Source of the DNA: Glutamicibacter sp002979865
Lineage (GTDB): Bacteria > Actinomycetota > Actinomycetes > Actinomycetales > Micrococcaceae
Direction of reading: 5' to 3'
Length of the DNA: 64,000 nt
Assembly (NCBI RefSeq): GCF_050030965.1
Contig: NZ_CP188297.1
Coordinates: 1,984,001 to 2,048,000, forward strand
Part shown: positions 33,287-42,624 of the stretch, one piece after another
Layout of the letters: each line of letters starts with the position of its first letter
Position numbering within the stretch: position 1 is the first letter of the stretch
Notes under the pieces: generated by a model
The model's input: the letters and a program-made list of their open reading frames with translations, nothing else
Database searches by the model: none
What the model was told of the DNA's origin: nothing
Translations under genes and position numbers: made by a program

Positions 33287-33822
33287 CAGGGGATCCTCCA
33301 AGTTCTGATCTTCATGTCGGTGCTTTCGCCGTTGACCGCAATTCCGAGCACGCCCTTGGCGCTCGGCGACCATTCGTCCGAAGCCCGGCCCGTGAGGGTG
33401 GCCACCATCTGCCGCGACCCCGGTGCCGGGGCGACCTCGAATTCAATGGTTCCATCAGCTCGGCTCGACTCGGACTCGGGTTCGGGAAAGGCCGAGAAGT
33501 CCTCGAAGAGCATGAGATAGTCCTCGCTCAGGTCCAGCGTGATGGTCTCGGGCAAGGGGTTGGCAGAGGTGATCTCAACCCTCAGCTGGATTTCATTGCC
33601 GGCACGGACCACCGCGGGATACTGCAGCTGGACCGCGAAGCCGTCGGCCTGTTGTTCCATGCTCTTCTTCTGGTCGAATGCGCCGAGCAGAGCCGCCAGT
33701 ACGAAGGCTGCAATCACGAGCAGGGCGGCGAGGCTCAGCAGCCGGCGTCTGCGATTGCTGTCCTCCGAGGTGATGTCATCCAGCGTCGAGTCGCTGATCT
33801 TGGCCTGGAAGATATTCAGCAT
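33286..33822 (-). CDS. Hypothetical secreted or anchored beta-rich protein
   Basis: 178 residues. One hydrophobic segment (LLSLAALLVIAAFVLAALLG, residues 27-46) follows an Arg cluster (SNRRRR), which places the C-terminal domain outside the cell. That domain is beta-rich (FAVQLQYPAVVRAGNEIQLRVE, TITLDLSEDYL, QMVATLTGRA) like an Ig-type or oxidase-related fold. The ATG at 33822 has AAGGAGG twelve bases upstream. Coupled to the DUF421 gene, the two probably form a membrane complex. No function known. Confidence 0.7.
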   Translation of the reverse strand: MLNIFQAKISDSTLDDITSEDSNRRRRLLSLAALLVIAAFVLAALLGAFDQKKSMEQQADGFAVQLQYPAVVRAGNEIQLRVEITSANPLPETITLDLSEDYLMLFEDFSAFPEPESESSRADGTIEFEVAPAPGSRQMVATLTGRASDEWSPSAKGVLGIAVNGESTDMKIRTWRIP

Positions 33823-34012
33823 GGGATGGGGCCCTCCTTGCGCTCTTGCTATCGAGGCTAAGCCGATTCGCCTGCGCCAGGTCCAGCGGAGTTCCGGTTC
33901 ACAGGCGGCATCCAGTTCGCAGCGGCTGGCGCTGTTGCCAACCTGTGCGTTGCGGCCGACCGCTTGAGCCGGCCCGGAAGTGGTGCCACAGTTGCACCAG
34001 GAGGAGGAGATC

Positions 34013-34663
34013 ATGACCGTAAACGACCGCATTGAAAGCACCGAATTGGCCTCTCGGCTGGAGACTCTGCCGCAGTGGCGCAAGCTGGCCGGCAAGCTCT
34101 GCACCGTGTACGAGACCAAGAGCTCGGCAGAGGCCATTGAATTGTTCAGCGACATCGCTGGCGCAGCGCAGATGGCCAACCACCATCCGGATGTGGACTG
34201 GCGCTACAACCTCTTGTTCGTTTCGACCGTGTCCCACGACGCCGGTGGCGACATCACCGAAAGGGACCTCGCGCTGGCCTCGGAAATCTCGCAGCGGGCC
34301 GCCGCCTTGCATGCCAAGGCGCGTCTGGATTTGATCAAGGTGGTGGAAATCGGCATCGACACCGACGACGCCCAAGCCATATCCGGGCAGTGGGCCGCCG
34401 GCCTGGGCTACCGCGAGCAGCCCGACGGCAGCCTCGCCGATCCAGCGGGCAGGTTGCCGGCCATCTGGTTCCAGGACACCCCGACGCCTCATCCCTCCCG
34501 GCTGCATCTTGATGTGTGGGTTCCCCACGCCGAAAGCGCTGGCGTGCTTTCGCGGCTGGAGAGCCAAGGTGCGGTGCTCGATGAGCGCAGCGCTCCCGCT
34601 TTCACCATAGCCAGCGACCACCAGGGCAACCGCTTCTGCATCTGCACCGAGCAGGACCGCTAG
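34013..34663 (+). CDS. 4a-hydroxytetrahydrobiopterin dehydratase fused to glyoxalase-like domain
   Basis: 216 residues. Residues about 5-105 form a pterin-4a-carbinolamine dehydratase, with the active-site block NHHPDVDWRYNLLFV and SHDAGGDITERD, where the paired His and the later His of the family are kept. Residues about 108-216 form a glyoxalase/VOC-type half with AIWFQDTP and RLHLDVWVP. Such fusions occur in actinobacteria and are normally annotated as the dehydratase alone. GAGGAGGAGATC precedes the ATG. No phenylalanine hydroxylase is nearby, so the partner enzyme, if any, lies elsewhere. Confidence 0.85.
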   Translation: MTVNDRIESTELASRLETLPQWRKLAGKLCTVYETKSSAEAIELFSDIAGAAQMANHHPDVDWRYNLLFVSTVSHDAGGDITERDLALASEISQRAAALHAKARLDLIKVVEIGIDTDDAQAISGQWAAGLGYREQPDGSLADPAGRLPAIWFQDTPTPHPSRLHLDVWVPHAESAGVLSRLESQGAVLDERSAPAFTIASDHQGNRFCICTEQDR

Positions 34664-34804
34664 CGGCCTTGGCATGAGCCGGCGATTTCTCCCGTTGCAA
34701 TCGGCCGGAATCTGGACTGTCCTGCCGGCCAGGGGATAGATTGACAGCGGAAAAGCCAGCGGGGCCTTAGGGGCTCAGATGCTGGGCGCGATGGAAGGAA
34801 GCCA

Positions 34805-36046
34805 ATGAGCAGCACCGCACAGGAAATCACCGCCTCGATCTCGCAGCAGCTGCCCTGGCAAGCCGAGCTCTATAAGCATTTCCACCGGCATCCGGAGCTG
34901 GGCCTGGCCGAGCACGAGACCTCGGCGCGAATCTGCGAGGAACTTGAGGATCTGGGCTATGAAACCTGCCTGATCGGCGGTACCGGAATCGTCGGAATCC
35001 TGCGCAATGGCGAGGGGCCTGTGGTACTGGCCCGGGCCGACATGGATGCCCTGCCGGTCGCCGAGGACACCGGGCTGGAATATTCCTCCACGGTCCCCGG
35101 TGCCATGCACGCCTGCGGCCATGACATGCACATGGCCACCCTGCTGGGCGCGGCCAAGTTCCTGGCCGGGAACCGCGAGCGCTGGTCCGGCACCTATCTG
35201 GCGTTGTTCCAGCCAGCCGAGGAGACCGCCGCAGGGGCCAAGGCCATGGTGGCCGATGGGCTGGTGGAGAGGATACCGAAGCCCGATGTGGCGCTGGCTC
35301 AGCACGTGATGCCCGTCGAAGCGGGGAGGATCGGCACCACCGCGGGACCGATCCTTTCCGCCGGCGACAGCCTGCGCATCACCGTCTACGGGCGCGGTGC
35401 GCACGGCTCGATGCCGCATAATTCGGTGGACCCGGTAGTCCTGGCCTCGTCCATCGTGCTCAAGCTGCAGACCATTGTTTCGCGTGAAACCCGGCCCGGG
35501 CAGTTCGCAGTATTGACCGTCGGCGCGTTAAATGCCGGTAGCGCGGCGAACATCATCCCGGACCGGGCCCAGCTGCTGCTGAACATTCGCACCTATGATC
35601 TCCAGCTGCGCCAGCACGTCATCGACTCCATCGAACGCATCGTGCGCGGCGAATGCGCCGCGGCCGGCTCGCCCAAGGAACCGGACTTCGAGTTCTACGA
35701 CCAGTTCCCGCTGACCAGCAATGACGCGGTGGCCAACGACCGGATCACCAAGGCTTTCGAAGCCCACTTCGACCAGGGCCAGGTCTACCAGGCCGAACCG
35801 GCCACCGCCTCGGAGGACTTCAGCATCATCCCCGATTCCTTCGGCATCCCGTACACCTACTGGACGGTGGGCTGCGCGGATCCGGACGCCTATCGGGCGG
35901 CGGTCGCCGAGGGCACCGTTGCCTCGAAGATCCCGGCGAACCACTCGCCATTCTTCGCCCCGGTGATCCATCCGACCCTGGAAACCGGAACCCGCGCCCA
36001 GGTGGTGGCCGCCTTGGCCTATCTGGGCCACGGGGCACCGGACTAG
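34805..36046 (+). CDS. M20 family amidohydrolase (hippurate/N-acyl amino acid hydrolase type)
   Basis: 413-residue metal-dependent amidohydrolase. Metal and catalytic motifs: ARADMDALPV, AMHACGHDMHMATLLG (metal-binding Cys and His), FQPAEETAAGAKAM with the catalytic Glu pair, the His of ALAQHVMP and a late His in FAPVIHPTLE. A dimerisation domain spans about 185-295. The substrate could be hippurate, N-acetyl amino acids or an acyl auxin. The ATG has GGAAGGAAGCCA before it. It stands alone between two intergenic spacers. Confidence 0.88.
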   Translation: MSSTAQEITASISQQLPWQAELYKHFHRHPELGLAEHETSARICEELEDLGYETCLIGGTGIVGILRNGEGPVVLARADMDALPVAEDTGLEYSSTVPGAMHACGHDMHMATLLGAAKFLAGNRERWSGTYLALFQPAEETAAGAKAMVADGLVERIPKPDVALAQHVMPVEAGRIGTTAGPILSAGDSLRITVYGRGAHGSMPHNSVDPVVLASSIVLKLQTIVSRETRPGQFAVLTVGALNAGSAANIIPDRAQLLLNIRTYDLQLRQHVIDSIERIVRGECAAAGSPKEPDFEFYDQFPLTSNDAVANDRITKAFEAHFDQGQVYQAEPATASEDFSIIPDSFGIPYTYWTVGCADPDAYRAAVAEGTVASKIPANHSPFFAPVIHPTLETGTRAQVVAALAYLGHGAPD

Positions 36047-36176
36047 GCAGTACGGTGATGTCCGCCGCAAGAGGAGCTGGTGGCAAGTAACCGGCACCTG
36101 TCCTGCCGGTAAATACACGGTTTATGATTAACGCCACCATGCCCGGGATCCTGCGGGAATACGGGTACTTGCCAGT

Positions 36177-36194
36177 GATTGATAAAAATCAATC
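36177..36194. promoter_or_regulatory. Inverted repeat upstream of ABC exporter
   Basis: GATTGAT (36177-36183) is mirrored by ATCAATC (36188-36194) around AAAA, 121 bases before the first exporter gene. It lies in an AT-rich patch and may be an operator for a dimeric repressor. Confidence 0.45.
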
Positions 36195-36314
36195 GCAAGG
36201 ATGATTCAAAGTGTCCAAGGCGAGCGCTAGACTGGCAATCGCTCTTCAATCACGCTGCCCTTAATCCGAAGGTCCAGCATGCCGGAGAGCTTGATGCCAG
36301 CGAGGATTTTCCAC

Positions 36315-38048
36315 ATGCTTCTCAAGCTCATCTTGAAACACTCCAAGCCGTACACGGGGTGGATCATTGCCGTAGTCATTTTGCAACTGGCCACCACCGT
36401 GGCCACTCTTTATCTCCCTAGCCTGAACGCCAGGATCATCGACGTCGGCGTGGTCGAAGCCGATATCGACTACATCTGGCGCACCGGCGGACTGATGCTG
36501 GTGGTGGCCCTCATCCAGGTAGCCACCGCGGTTGCCGCCGTCTACTTCGGGGCCAAGACCTCCATGAGCGTGGGCCGCGACATCCGCCAGTCGGTCTTCG
36601 AGAAGGTCTCGACCTTCTCGGCACAGGACGTCAACAAATTCGGCGCCGCCACCTTGATCACCCGCGGCACCAACGACGTGCAGCAGATCCAGATGCTCAC
36701 CTTGATGGCGTTGAACTTCATGATCACCGCGCCGATCATGTCCATCGGCGGCGTGATCATGGCGATCCGCGAAGATCCCGGACTGTCCTGGCTCGTTTGG
36801 GTTTCGGTACCGCTGGTGCTCATTGTCGTGGGCCTGCTGGTCATCAAGCTCATGCCGCTGTTCCGCGATATGCAGACCCGCATCGACGGGATCAACGGCG
36901 TGCTGCGCGAGCAGATCACCGGCATCCGCGTGGTGCGCGCCTTCGTGCGCGAAGAGCATGAGACGCAGCGCTATGCCGATGCCAACCAGAAGCTGACCGA
37001 CCTCGGTGTCAAGGTCGGCAACCTGTTCGTGCTGATGTTCCCGGCGATCACCATGATCCTGCACCTGTCCACCGCCGCCGTGCTGTGGTTCGGCGGGCAC
37101 CGGGTGGATAACAACCAGGTGGAGGTCGGCGCGCTGACCGCCTTCCTGCAGTACCTGCTGCAGATCCTGATGGCGGTCATGATGGGTACCTTCATGGCCA
37201 TGATGATTCCCCGTGCCATGGTCTCGGCCGACCGCATCTCCGAGGTGCTCGATAGCGAGCCGAGCATGCTCGACGCCGCCGAACGGCAAATCGCGCTGCC
37301 CACCCCGGGCACCGTGGAATTCAAGAACGTCAGCTTCGGATACCCCGGCGCCGAGGCGCCGGTGCTCAACGATATCTCCTTCACCGCCAAGCCGGGGCAG
37401 ACCACTGCCATCATCGGTTCCACCGGTGCCGGCAAGACCACCTTGCTGAACCTGATCCCGCGGCTCTACGACGCCACCGAAGGCGAAATCCTGATCGGCG
37501 GGGTGCCGCTGAGGGAACTGGGACGAGACACCATTTCGCGGAACATCTCCGCGGTGCCCCAGCGCCCCTACCTGTTCTCCGGGACCATCGCCAGCAACCT
37601 GCGCTTCGGCGCACAGGACGCTACCGAAGAAGACCTGTGGGATGCGCTGAGGGTGGCCCAGGCCGACGGCTTCGTAGCCGAACGCGAAGGCCAGCTGGAT
37701 TCGAAGATCTCCCAGGGCGGCACCAACGTGTCCGGCGGCCAGCGCCAGCGCCTGTGCATTGCCCGGGCCCTGGCCGCGAAGCCGAGCACCTACCTGTTCG
37801 ATGATTCCTTCTCGGCCCTGGATGTGAACACCGATGCCAGGCTGCGTGCGGCCCTGGCCGAACCGACCAAGGACGCCGCGGTGATCATCGTGGCCCAGCG
37901 CGTATCGACCATTACCGGTGCGGACCAGATCCTGGTCCTGGACCATGGCGAAATCGTGGCCCGGGGTACCCACGAGCAACTGCTCGAAACCTCGGAAACC
38001 TATCAGGAAATCGTGGCATCCCAGCTGAGCGTGGAGGAGGTGGCCTAA
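36315..38048 (+). CDS. ABC exporter half-transporter, degenerate-site subunit
   Basis: 577 residues: six transmembrane helices to about residue 300, then an ATPase with Walker A GSTGAGKT, Q-loop VPQRPYLF, a normal signature VSGGQ and the Walker B end TYLFDDSFSALD, where Asp replaces the usual catalytic Glu. This mirrors the catalytically weak subunit of heterodimeric exporters such as TM287/288. The start at ATG 36315 follows GAGGATTTTCCAC; a longer reading adds 12 residues. Directly followed by its partner gene. Confidence 0.9.
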   Translation: MLLKLILKHSKPYTGWIIAVVILQLATTVATLYLPSLNARIIDVGVVEADIDYIWRTGGLMLVVALIQVATAVAAVYFGAKTSMSVGRDIRQSVFEKVSTFSAQDVNKFGAATLITRGTNDVQQIQMLTLMALNFMITAPIMSIGGVIMAIREDPGLSWLVWVSVPLVLIVVGLLVIKLMPLFRDMQTRIDGINGVLREQITGIRVVRAFVREEHETQRYADANQKLTDLGVKVGNLFVLMFPAITMILHLSTAAVLWFGGHRVDNNQVEVGALTAFLQYLLQILMAVMMGTFMAMMIPRAMVSADRISEVLDSEPSMLDAAERQIALPTPGTVEFKNVSFGYPGAEAPVLNDISFTAKPGQTTAIIGSTGAGKTTLLNLIPRLYDATEGEILIGGVPLRELGRDTISRNISAVPQRPYLFSGTIASNLRFGAQDATEEDLWDALRVAQADGFVAEREGQLDSKISQGGTNVSGGQRQRLCIARALAAKPSTYLFDDSFSALDVNTDARLRAALAEPTKDAAVIIVAQRVSTITGADQILVLDHGEIVARGTHEQLLETSETYQEIVASQLSVEEVA

Positions 38049-40133
38049 ATGGCGAAGAAGCAGAAGAATATCGATCCGGAGCAGCTCGAAAGCGAGCTTG
38101 CGGACGTCAATGAATTCGATGCCGCGGCGGGAGCCGACGACTGGAGCGGCGGCGCCCCGGTGCGCAAGGCCGAGCATTTCTGGCCATCGGCCAAGCGCCT
38201 GGTCGGGCTGATGTCCCCGTACAAGCTGGGCATGGTCCTGGTGTTCGCGCTGATCACCGTGTACGTGGTGCTCTCGGTGATCGCACCGCGGATCCTGGGC
38301 AAGGCCATGGACGTGATCTTCGCCGGGCTGATCGGCAAGAACATCCCGGCCGGCACGCCCGCGGAGCTGGTGATCCAGCAGCTGCGCGACTCCGGGCAGG
38401 GAACCCAGGCCGACATGCTCTCCAAGGTGGACTTCGTCCCCGGGCAGGGCATCGACTTCACCCAGCTTTCGCAGTACATCCTGATCGTGCTCTCCATGTA
38501 CTTCGTCGCTTCGCTCTTCTCGTGGGCCTCGGGCTGGCTGCTGAACAAGCTGGTCATGCGCGTGGTCTACAACCTGCGCAAGGACGTCGAGGACAAGATC
38601 AACAAGCTGCCGCTGAACTACTTCGACACGCGCCAGCGGGGCGATCTGCTCTCGCGCGTGACCAACGACGTGGACAACATCCAGAATGCGCTGCAGCAGG
38701 CGCTGAGCCAGCTGGTCTCCTCGGCCATGACCGTTATCGGCATCGTGATCATGATGTTCGTGGTCTCCTGGCAGATGGCGCTGATCGCGCTGGTGGCCCT
38801 GCCGCTGTCGGCAGCTGCCGCGGGCATTATCGGCACCCGGGCGCAGAAGCTGTTCACCGCGCAGTGGAAGAACACCGGCGCGCTGAACGGGCAGATCGAG
38901 GAATCCTTCTCCGGCCACGAGCTGATGAAGGTCTTCGGCCGCGAAGCGGACATGGTGGACCGCTTCACCGCCCGCAACGAGGAACTGTACAAGGCCAGCT
39001 TCGGCGCCCAGTTCGTCTCGGGCATGATCATGCCGGTGATGAACTTCGTGTCCTACCTGGCCTACGTGGGCATCGCCGTGGTGGGCGGGCTGCGCGTGGC
39101 TTCGGGCACGATGAGCCTGGGCGACGCGACCGCGTTCATCCAGTACAGCCGCGAGTTCACCCAGCCGCTGGGCCAGATTGCCGGCGTGGCGAACATGCTG
39201 CAGTCCGGCGTGGCTTCGGCTGAACGCACCTTCGAGCTGCTGGACGCCGAGGAACAGGAACCGGACGACGCGCAGGACAGCCTTCCTGCCCGTGCCGACG
39301 GGCATGTCTCCTTCAAGAACGTGTCCTTCTCCTACTCCCCGGACAAGCCGCTGATTGAGGACCTGTCCTTCGACGCGGATCCGGGGCACACGGTGGCGAT
39401 TGTCGGCCCGACCGGCGCGGGCAAGACCACGCTGGTGAACCTGGTGATGCGCTTCTACGAGCTGAACTCCGGGAAGATCATGCTCGATAACCGCGATATC
39501 ACCGACCTTTCCCGCGCTGACCTCCGCTCGAAGGTGGGCATGGTGCTGCAGGACGCATGGCTCTTCGGCGGAAGCATCATGGAGAACATCCGCTACGGCC
39601 GGCTGGATGCCACCGATGAGGAAGTGATCACGGCCGCGAAGGCGACCTTCGTGGACCGTTTCGTGCGCGCGCTGCCCGATGGCTACGACACCATCATCGA
39701 CGAGGAAGGCACCAACGTGTCGGCCGGCGAGAAGCAGCTGATCACCATCGCCCGCGCGTTCGTGGCCAACCCGTCGCTGCTGATCCTGGACGAGGCGACC
39801 AGCTCGGTGGATACCCGTACCGAATTGCTGGTGCAGCAGGCGATGGCTGCGCTGCGCAGCGACCGCACCAGCTTCGTGATTGCCCACCGGCTGTCCACGA
39901 TCCGCGACGCGGACACCATCTTGGTGATGGAGTCCGGCCGGATCGTGGAGCAGGGCAACCACGAGCACCTGCTGGGGACCCAGGGCGCCTACTACCGGCT
40001 GTACCAGTCGCAGTTCGCCGGCCCGGCCGAGGATGTGGATGCGAATCCGGATACGGCTGCGGTGCCCGCGGTAGCGGCCGGAGCCACGGTGGCCAGTGAC
40101 ATGGCACCGGAAGCAAAGGAAGAAACCGAGTAG
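38049..40133 (+). CDS. ABC exporter half-transporter, catalytic subunit
   Basis: 694 residues. A 60-residue charged N terminus precedes six helices (about 60-380, with an unusual 30-residue insert around AQADMLSKVDFVPGQ), then an ATPase with GPTGAGKT, VLQDAWLF, Walker B LLILDEATSSVD with the catalytic Glu, but a signature of VSAGEKQ rather than LSGGQ. Its altered signature and the partner's missing Glu together make one ATP site non-catalytic and the other competent. The ATG abuts the partner's stop. A 40-residue acidic/Ala tail ends it. Substrate (drug, lipid or peptide) is unknown. Confidence 0.9.
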   Translation: MAKKQKNIDPEQLESELADVNEFDAAAGADDWSGGAPVRKAEHFWPSAKRLVGLMSPYKLGMVLVFALITVYVVLSVIAPRILGKAMDVIFAGLIGKNIPAGTPAELVIQQLRDSGQGTQADMLSKVDFVPGQGIDFTQLSQYILIVLSMYFVASLFSWASGWLLNKLVMRVVYNLRKDVEDKINKLPLNYFDTRQRGDLLSRVTNDVDNIQNALQQALSQLVSSAMTVIGIVIMMFVVSWQMALIALVALPLSAAAAGIIGTRAQKLFTAQWKNTGALNGQIEESFSGHELMKVFGREADMVDRFTARNEELYKASFGAQFVSGMIMPVMNFVSYLAYVGIAVVGGLRVASGTMSLGDATAFIQYSREFTQPLGQIAGVANMLQSGVASAERTFELLDAEEQEPDDAQDSLPARADGHVSFKNVSFSYSPDKPLIEDLSFDADPGHTVAIVGPTGAGKTTLVNLVMRFYELNSGKIMLDNRDITDLSRADLRSKVGMVLQDAWLFGGSIMENIRYGRLDATDEEVITAAKATFVDRFVRALPDGYDTIIDEEGTNVSAGEKQLITIARAFVANPSLLILDEATSSVDTRTELLVQQAMAALRSDRTSFVIAHRLSTIRDADTILVMESGRIVEQGNHEHLLGTQGAYYRLYQSQFAGPAEDVDANPDTAAVPAVAAGATVASDMAPEAKEETE

Positions 40134-40149
40134 GACCTTGAGTCGCGAA

Positions 40150-40196
40150 GACCCCGGCATCTGGCAGATTTTCACTGCCGGTGCCGGGGTCTTTTT
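40150..40196 (+). terminator. Intrinsic terminator after ABC exporter
   Basis: GACCCCGGCA (40150-40159) pairs with TGCCGGGGTC (40182-40191), then five T. A textbook rho-independent terminator 16 bases after the exporter stop. Confidence 0.9.
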
Positions 40197-40282
40197 GCAT
40201 TGCCAGGCCTGCTTCTGATCGAACCGCTGCGGCACGCCCCCAGGCCATCGATAGCACTTGTTCCTGCAGGAAATGATGCAAT

Positions 40283-41206
40283 ATGAACATGATGCTTAGA
40301 CAGTTGGAATATCTGGTGGCACTGGCCAATGAGGGACATTTTGCCCGGGCAGCTGAAGAATGCGCGGTCTCCCAGCCAGCATTATCAGAGGGCATTCGAA
40401 AACTCGAAAAGGAACTGGGCGCGCCATTGGTCCGCCGGGGCCATGCCTTCCAAGGACTGACCGTTGAAGGCGAGACGGTTCTCAAATGGGCTCGGAAAAT
40501 CCTGAAAGACCATGCCTCGCTGAGACAGGAAATCTCCCATTACGAGAATGGCCTGAACGGAACACTTCGATTGGGAACGGTTCCTGCTGCCTCTTCAACT
40601 GTTGCAACCCTCACCGACAAGTTTGCCCGTGCGCATCCGCAAGTGGGCATCAACGTCCAGGCGAGTCTCCATTCGGCGGACATCGTCCGTCAGATCAGGA
40701 ACTACGAGCTTGACGCGGGCCTTATCTACGCGGAGCCGCAGGACCTAGCTGGACTGCTGGTCTATTCGCTCTATGCCGAGGAACATGTGCTGCCTACTGC
40801 GCCGGGGATGCTCCCCGAGGGCGCAACGACGGCTTGGGCGACGGCGTTGGAGTTGCCCTTATGCCTCCTCGACTCATCTCTTCGAGGGCGCCAGGTCCTC
40901 GACCAGACGCTCAGCCGGCACGATCTGGTAGTCTCGCCGCGAATCGAATGCGACTCGATAGTCACGTTGCTCGCGCATGTGTCCACCGGGAACTGGGCCA
41001 GCATAGTTCCGCGCCAGTGGTTGCCACCCTTGGGAGCTCTGCCTGGTATTGAGCTTTACAGGCTGGATGATCCGCAAGTTACCTCGCAAATTTCTCTTGT
41101 AATGGAAGACAGCAGTCCATTAACCCTGATGTCGCAGGCGCTCGAAAAGATAATTTCTAGCACATTCCCTGCGGTCGATATGCATCTCAGCAGGAATCAT
41201 AAGTAG
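40283..41206 (+). CDS. LysR-type transcriptional regulator
   Basis: 307 residues. Residues 5-65 are the winged helix-turn-helix (LRQLEYLVALANEGHFARAA, then VSQPALSEGIRKLEKELGA), and residues about 90-300 the effector-binding fold starting TLRLGTVPAASSTVATL. It reads in the same direction as the FUSC-type exporter gene, whose start lies 94 bases after its stop, so it may regulate or share that transcript. The start ATG has AGGA ten bases upstream. The effector is unknown; in E. coli a comparable pair (AaeR with AaeB) exports aromatic acids. Confidence 0.85.
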   Translation: MNMMLRQLEYLVALANEGHFARAAEECAVSQPALSEGIRKLEKELGAPLVRRGHAFQGLTVEGETVLKWARKILKDHASLRQEISHYENGLNGTLRLGTVPAASSTVATLTDKFARAHPQVGINVQASLHSADIVRQIRNYELDAGLIYAEPQDLAGLLVYSLYAEEHVLPTAPGMLPEGATTAWATALELPLCLLDSSLRGRQVLDQTLSRHDLVVSPRIECDSIVTLLAHVSTGNWASIVPRQWLPPLGALPGIELYRLDDPQVTSQISLVMEDSSPLTLMSQALEKIISSTFPAVDMHLSRNHK

Positions 41207-41299
41207 CACTTACTGAATCATCGGATCTAATTATTGGATCTGATCAATGGTAATCCCTGAACCTAGAACCAGACCCCCAAGTCGCTTAGGAATTGGGCC

Positions 41300-42466
41300 G
41301 TGCAACTGGGAGCGGAGAGAACAGTGGAACCTGACCATCTTGAGGCACCATGGGATCCGAGGGATGCAGGCAATCAGATAATTGCCAGGACGACTCGGGA
41401 TTCCATGATGACGGCAGGCAGAGCAGCTCCGGTCTCCACAGTCATTGGTAAGTTCAAATTCACGCGCGGTTCGCTCGTGAATTGGCAGCTCTTCGCCATT
41501 TCGCACAGCCCAGAGATCCGCCCGGCCCTGCGCGTAGGCCTCGGATTGGGACTTCCGGGGATTGCACTGCTGCTGATTGGCAGAACGGACCTCCTTGCCT
41601 ACGCTGTTTTCGGCTCCATTGTCGGGATGTACGGCCGAAATCCGCATCGCTCGCAGCGACTGAAGGACCAGGTGCTCGGAGCTGCACTGATGCTGTGTGC
41701 GGGAATTTGCGGGATCGCCATGGCCCCCTTGGGTATGCGCGGGTGGACGCTGCTTGCCGGAGGAATGTTCTGGGCGGCCTTCAGCTCATTGATCGCTGAT
41801 CGATATGGGCTCAAGCCCGGCGGTGCCTTCTTTCCGCTCTTTGCGTTTGGTGCGTTGGGAACTTTGCCGGTGGGGGAACTTCCCGCCCTTGATGGCCTGG
41901 CCGCGTTCGTCGCCACCGCTCTGTTCAGCATCCTGCTCGGCCAAGCCGCACGCTTCGGACGAGTGGAAGAGTGCGGCTCGGAAGGCCTCGCGATTCCATG
42001 GCCCCGCATCCTGCGCAGGGCATGCACCTACCTGATAGTTGTCTTCCTAGCTGGAGCTGTCGGGATTACTCTGCAGGTCGAGCATCTCCAATGGACCATG
42101 GCCGGGGCGGCCGTTCCGCTTGCCGTCGGCAATGCCCGGGGACGGTTGCGACGTGGGGCTCACCGCATCGGGGGAACCGTGGCCGGTATAGGCGTGTTGT
42201 TTGGGATCACGGCCCTGACTCCCAGCGAACTGATGATCGGCTGCTGCATCATCTTGCTGATGTTCCCAACCGAGGCCTATATGGTCCGGAACTACGGCCT
42301 TGCCCTCAGCTTTTTCACGCCGCTGATTATCCTGATGCTTCAGCTGGCTAATCCGAAGAGCGGATCCCAGATGGTGTGGGACTGCGCTATGGGAAATCTT
42401 CTCGGTGTCGTTGTCGGCATTGCGGCCGCTTCAATTTTCGAACGGCAGCCCCGAACCACGATCTAG
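41300..42466 (+). CDS. FUSC-family membrane protein (aromatic acid exporter type)
   Basis: 388 residues with two blocks of helices (about 70-210 and 245-385) separated by a short cytoplasmic linker rich in Arg, the two-fold layout of fusaric-acid-resistance/AaeB-type exporters, though about half their length, as in many actinobacteria. Start is uncertain: GTG at 41300 has AGGA nine bases upstream, a GTG at 41324 has GGAG seven upstream, and ATG codons lie at 41405 and 41408. The motif GNARGRLRRGAHRIGGTVAG matches FUSC proteins. It follows the LysR gene and is ended by a small hairpin. Confidence 0.75.
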   Translation: MQLGAERTVEPDHLEAPWDPRDAGNQIIARTTRDSMMTAGRAAPVSTVIGKFKFTRGSLVNWQLFAISHSPEIRPALRVGLGLGLPGIALLLIGRTDLLAYAVFGSIVGMYGRNPHRSQRLKDQVLGAALMLCAGICGIAMAPLGMRGWTLLAGGMFWAAFSSLIADRYGLKPGGAFFPLFAFGALGTLPVGELPALDGLAAFVATALFSILLGQAARFGRVEECGSEGLAIPWPRILRRACTYLIVVFLAGAVGITLQVEHLQWTMAGAAVPLAVGNARGRLRRGAHRIGGTVAGIGVLFGITALTPSELMIGCCIILLMFPTEAYMVRNYGLALSFFTPLIILMLQLANPKSGSQMVWDCAMGNLLGVVVGIAAASIFERQPRTTI

Positions 42467-42469
42467 AAA

Positions 42470-42485
42470 CGCCGCAACTGCGGCG
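42470..42485 (+). terminator. Small GC hairpin after FUSC gene
   Basis: CGCCGC (42470-42475) pairs with GCGGCG (42480-42485) around AACT, three bases after the stop codon at 42466. No T run follows, so its strength is doubtful. Confidence 0.5.
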
Positions 42486-42624
42486 CGGCAGATCAGAAGC
42501 ATGAACCCAGAAGAAAAATAAGACGAACGAGATCTATTAAGTAGCCGCAGGCCTACCGCAGCCCCATCGGCAGGACATAAGCTGGCCTTGAACTCGCATA
42601 ATTCATCGAGGATAAGGAAAAAGC

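Noticed and set aside
36261..40235. Open frame of 1324 codons on the minus strand opposite the ABC exporter
   Set aside because: It is an antisense shadow of the two exporter genes, caused by high-GC third positions; His/Arg/Gln-rich composition and no family match.
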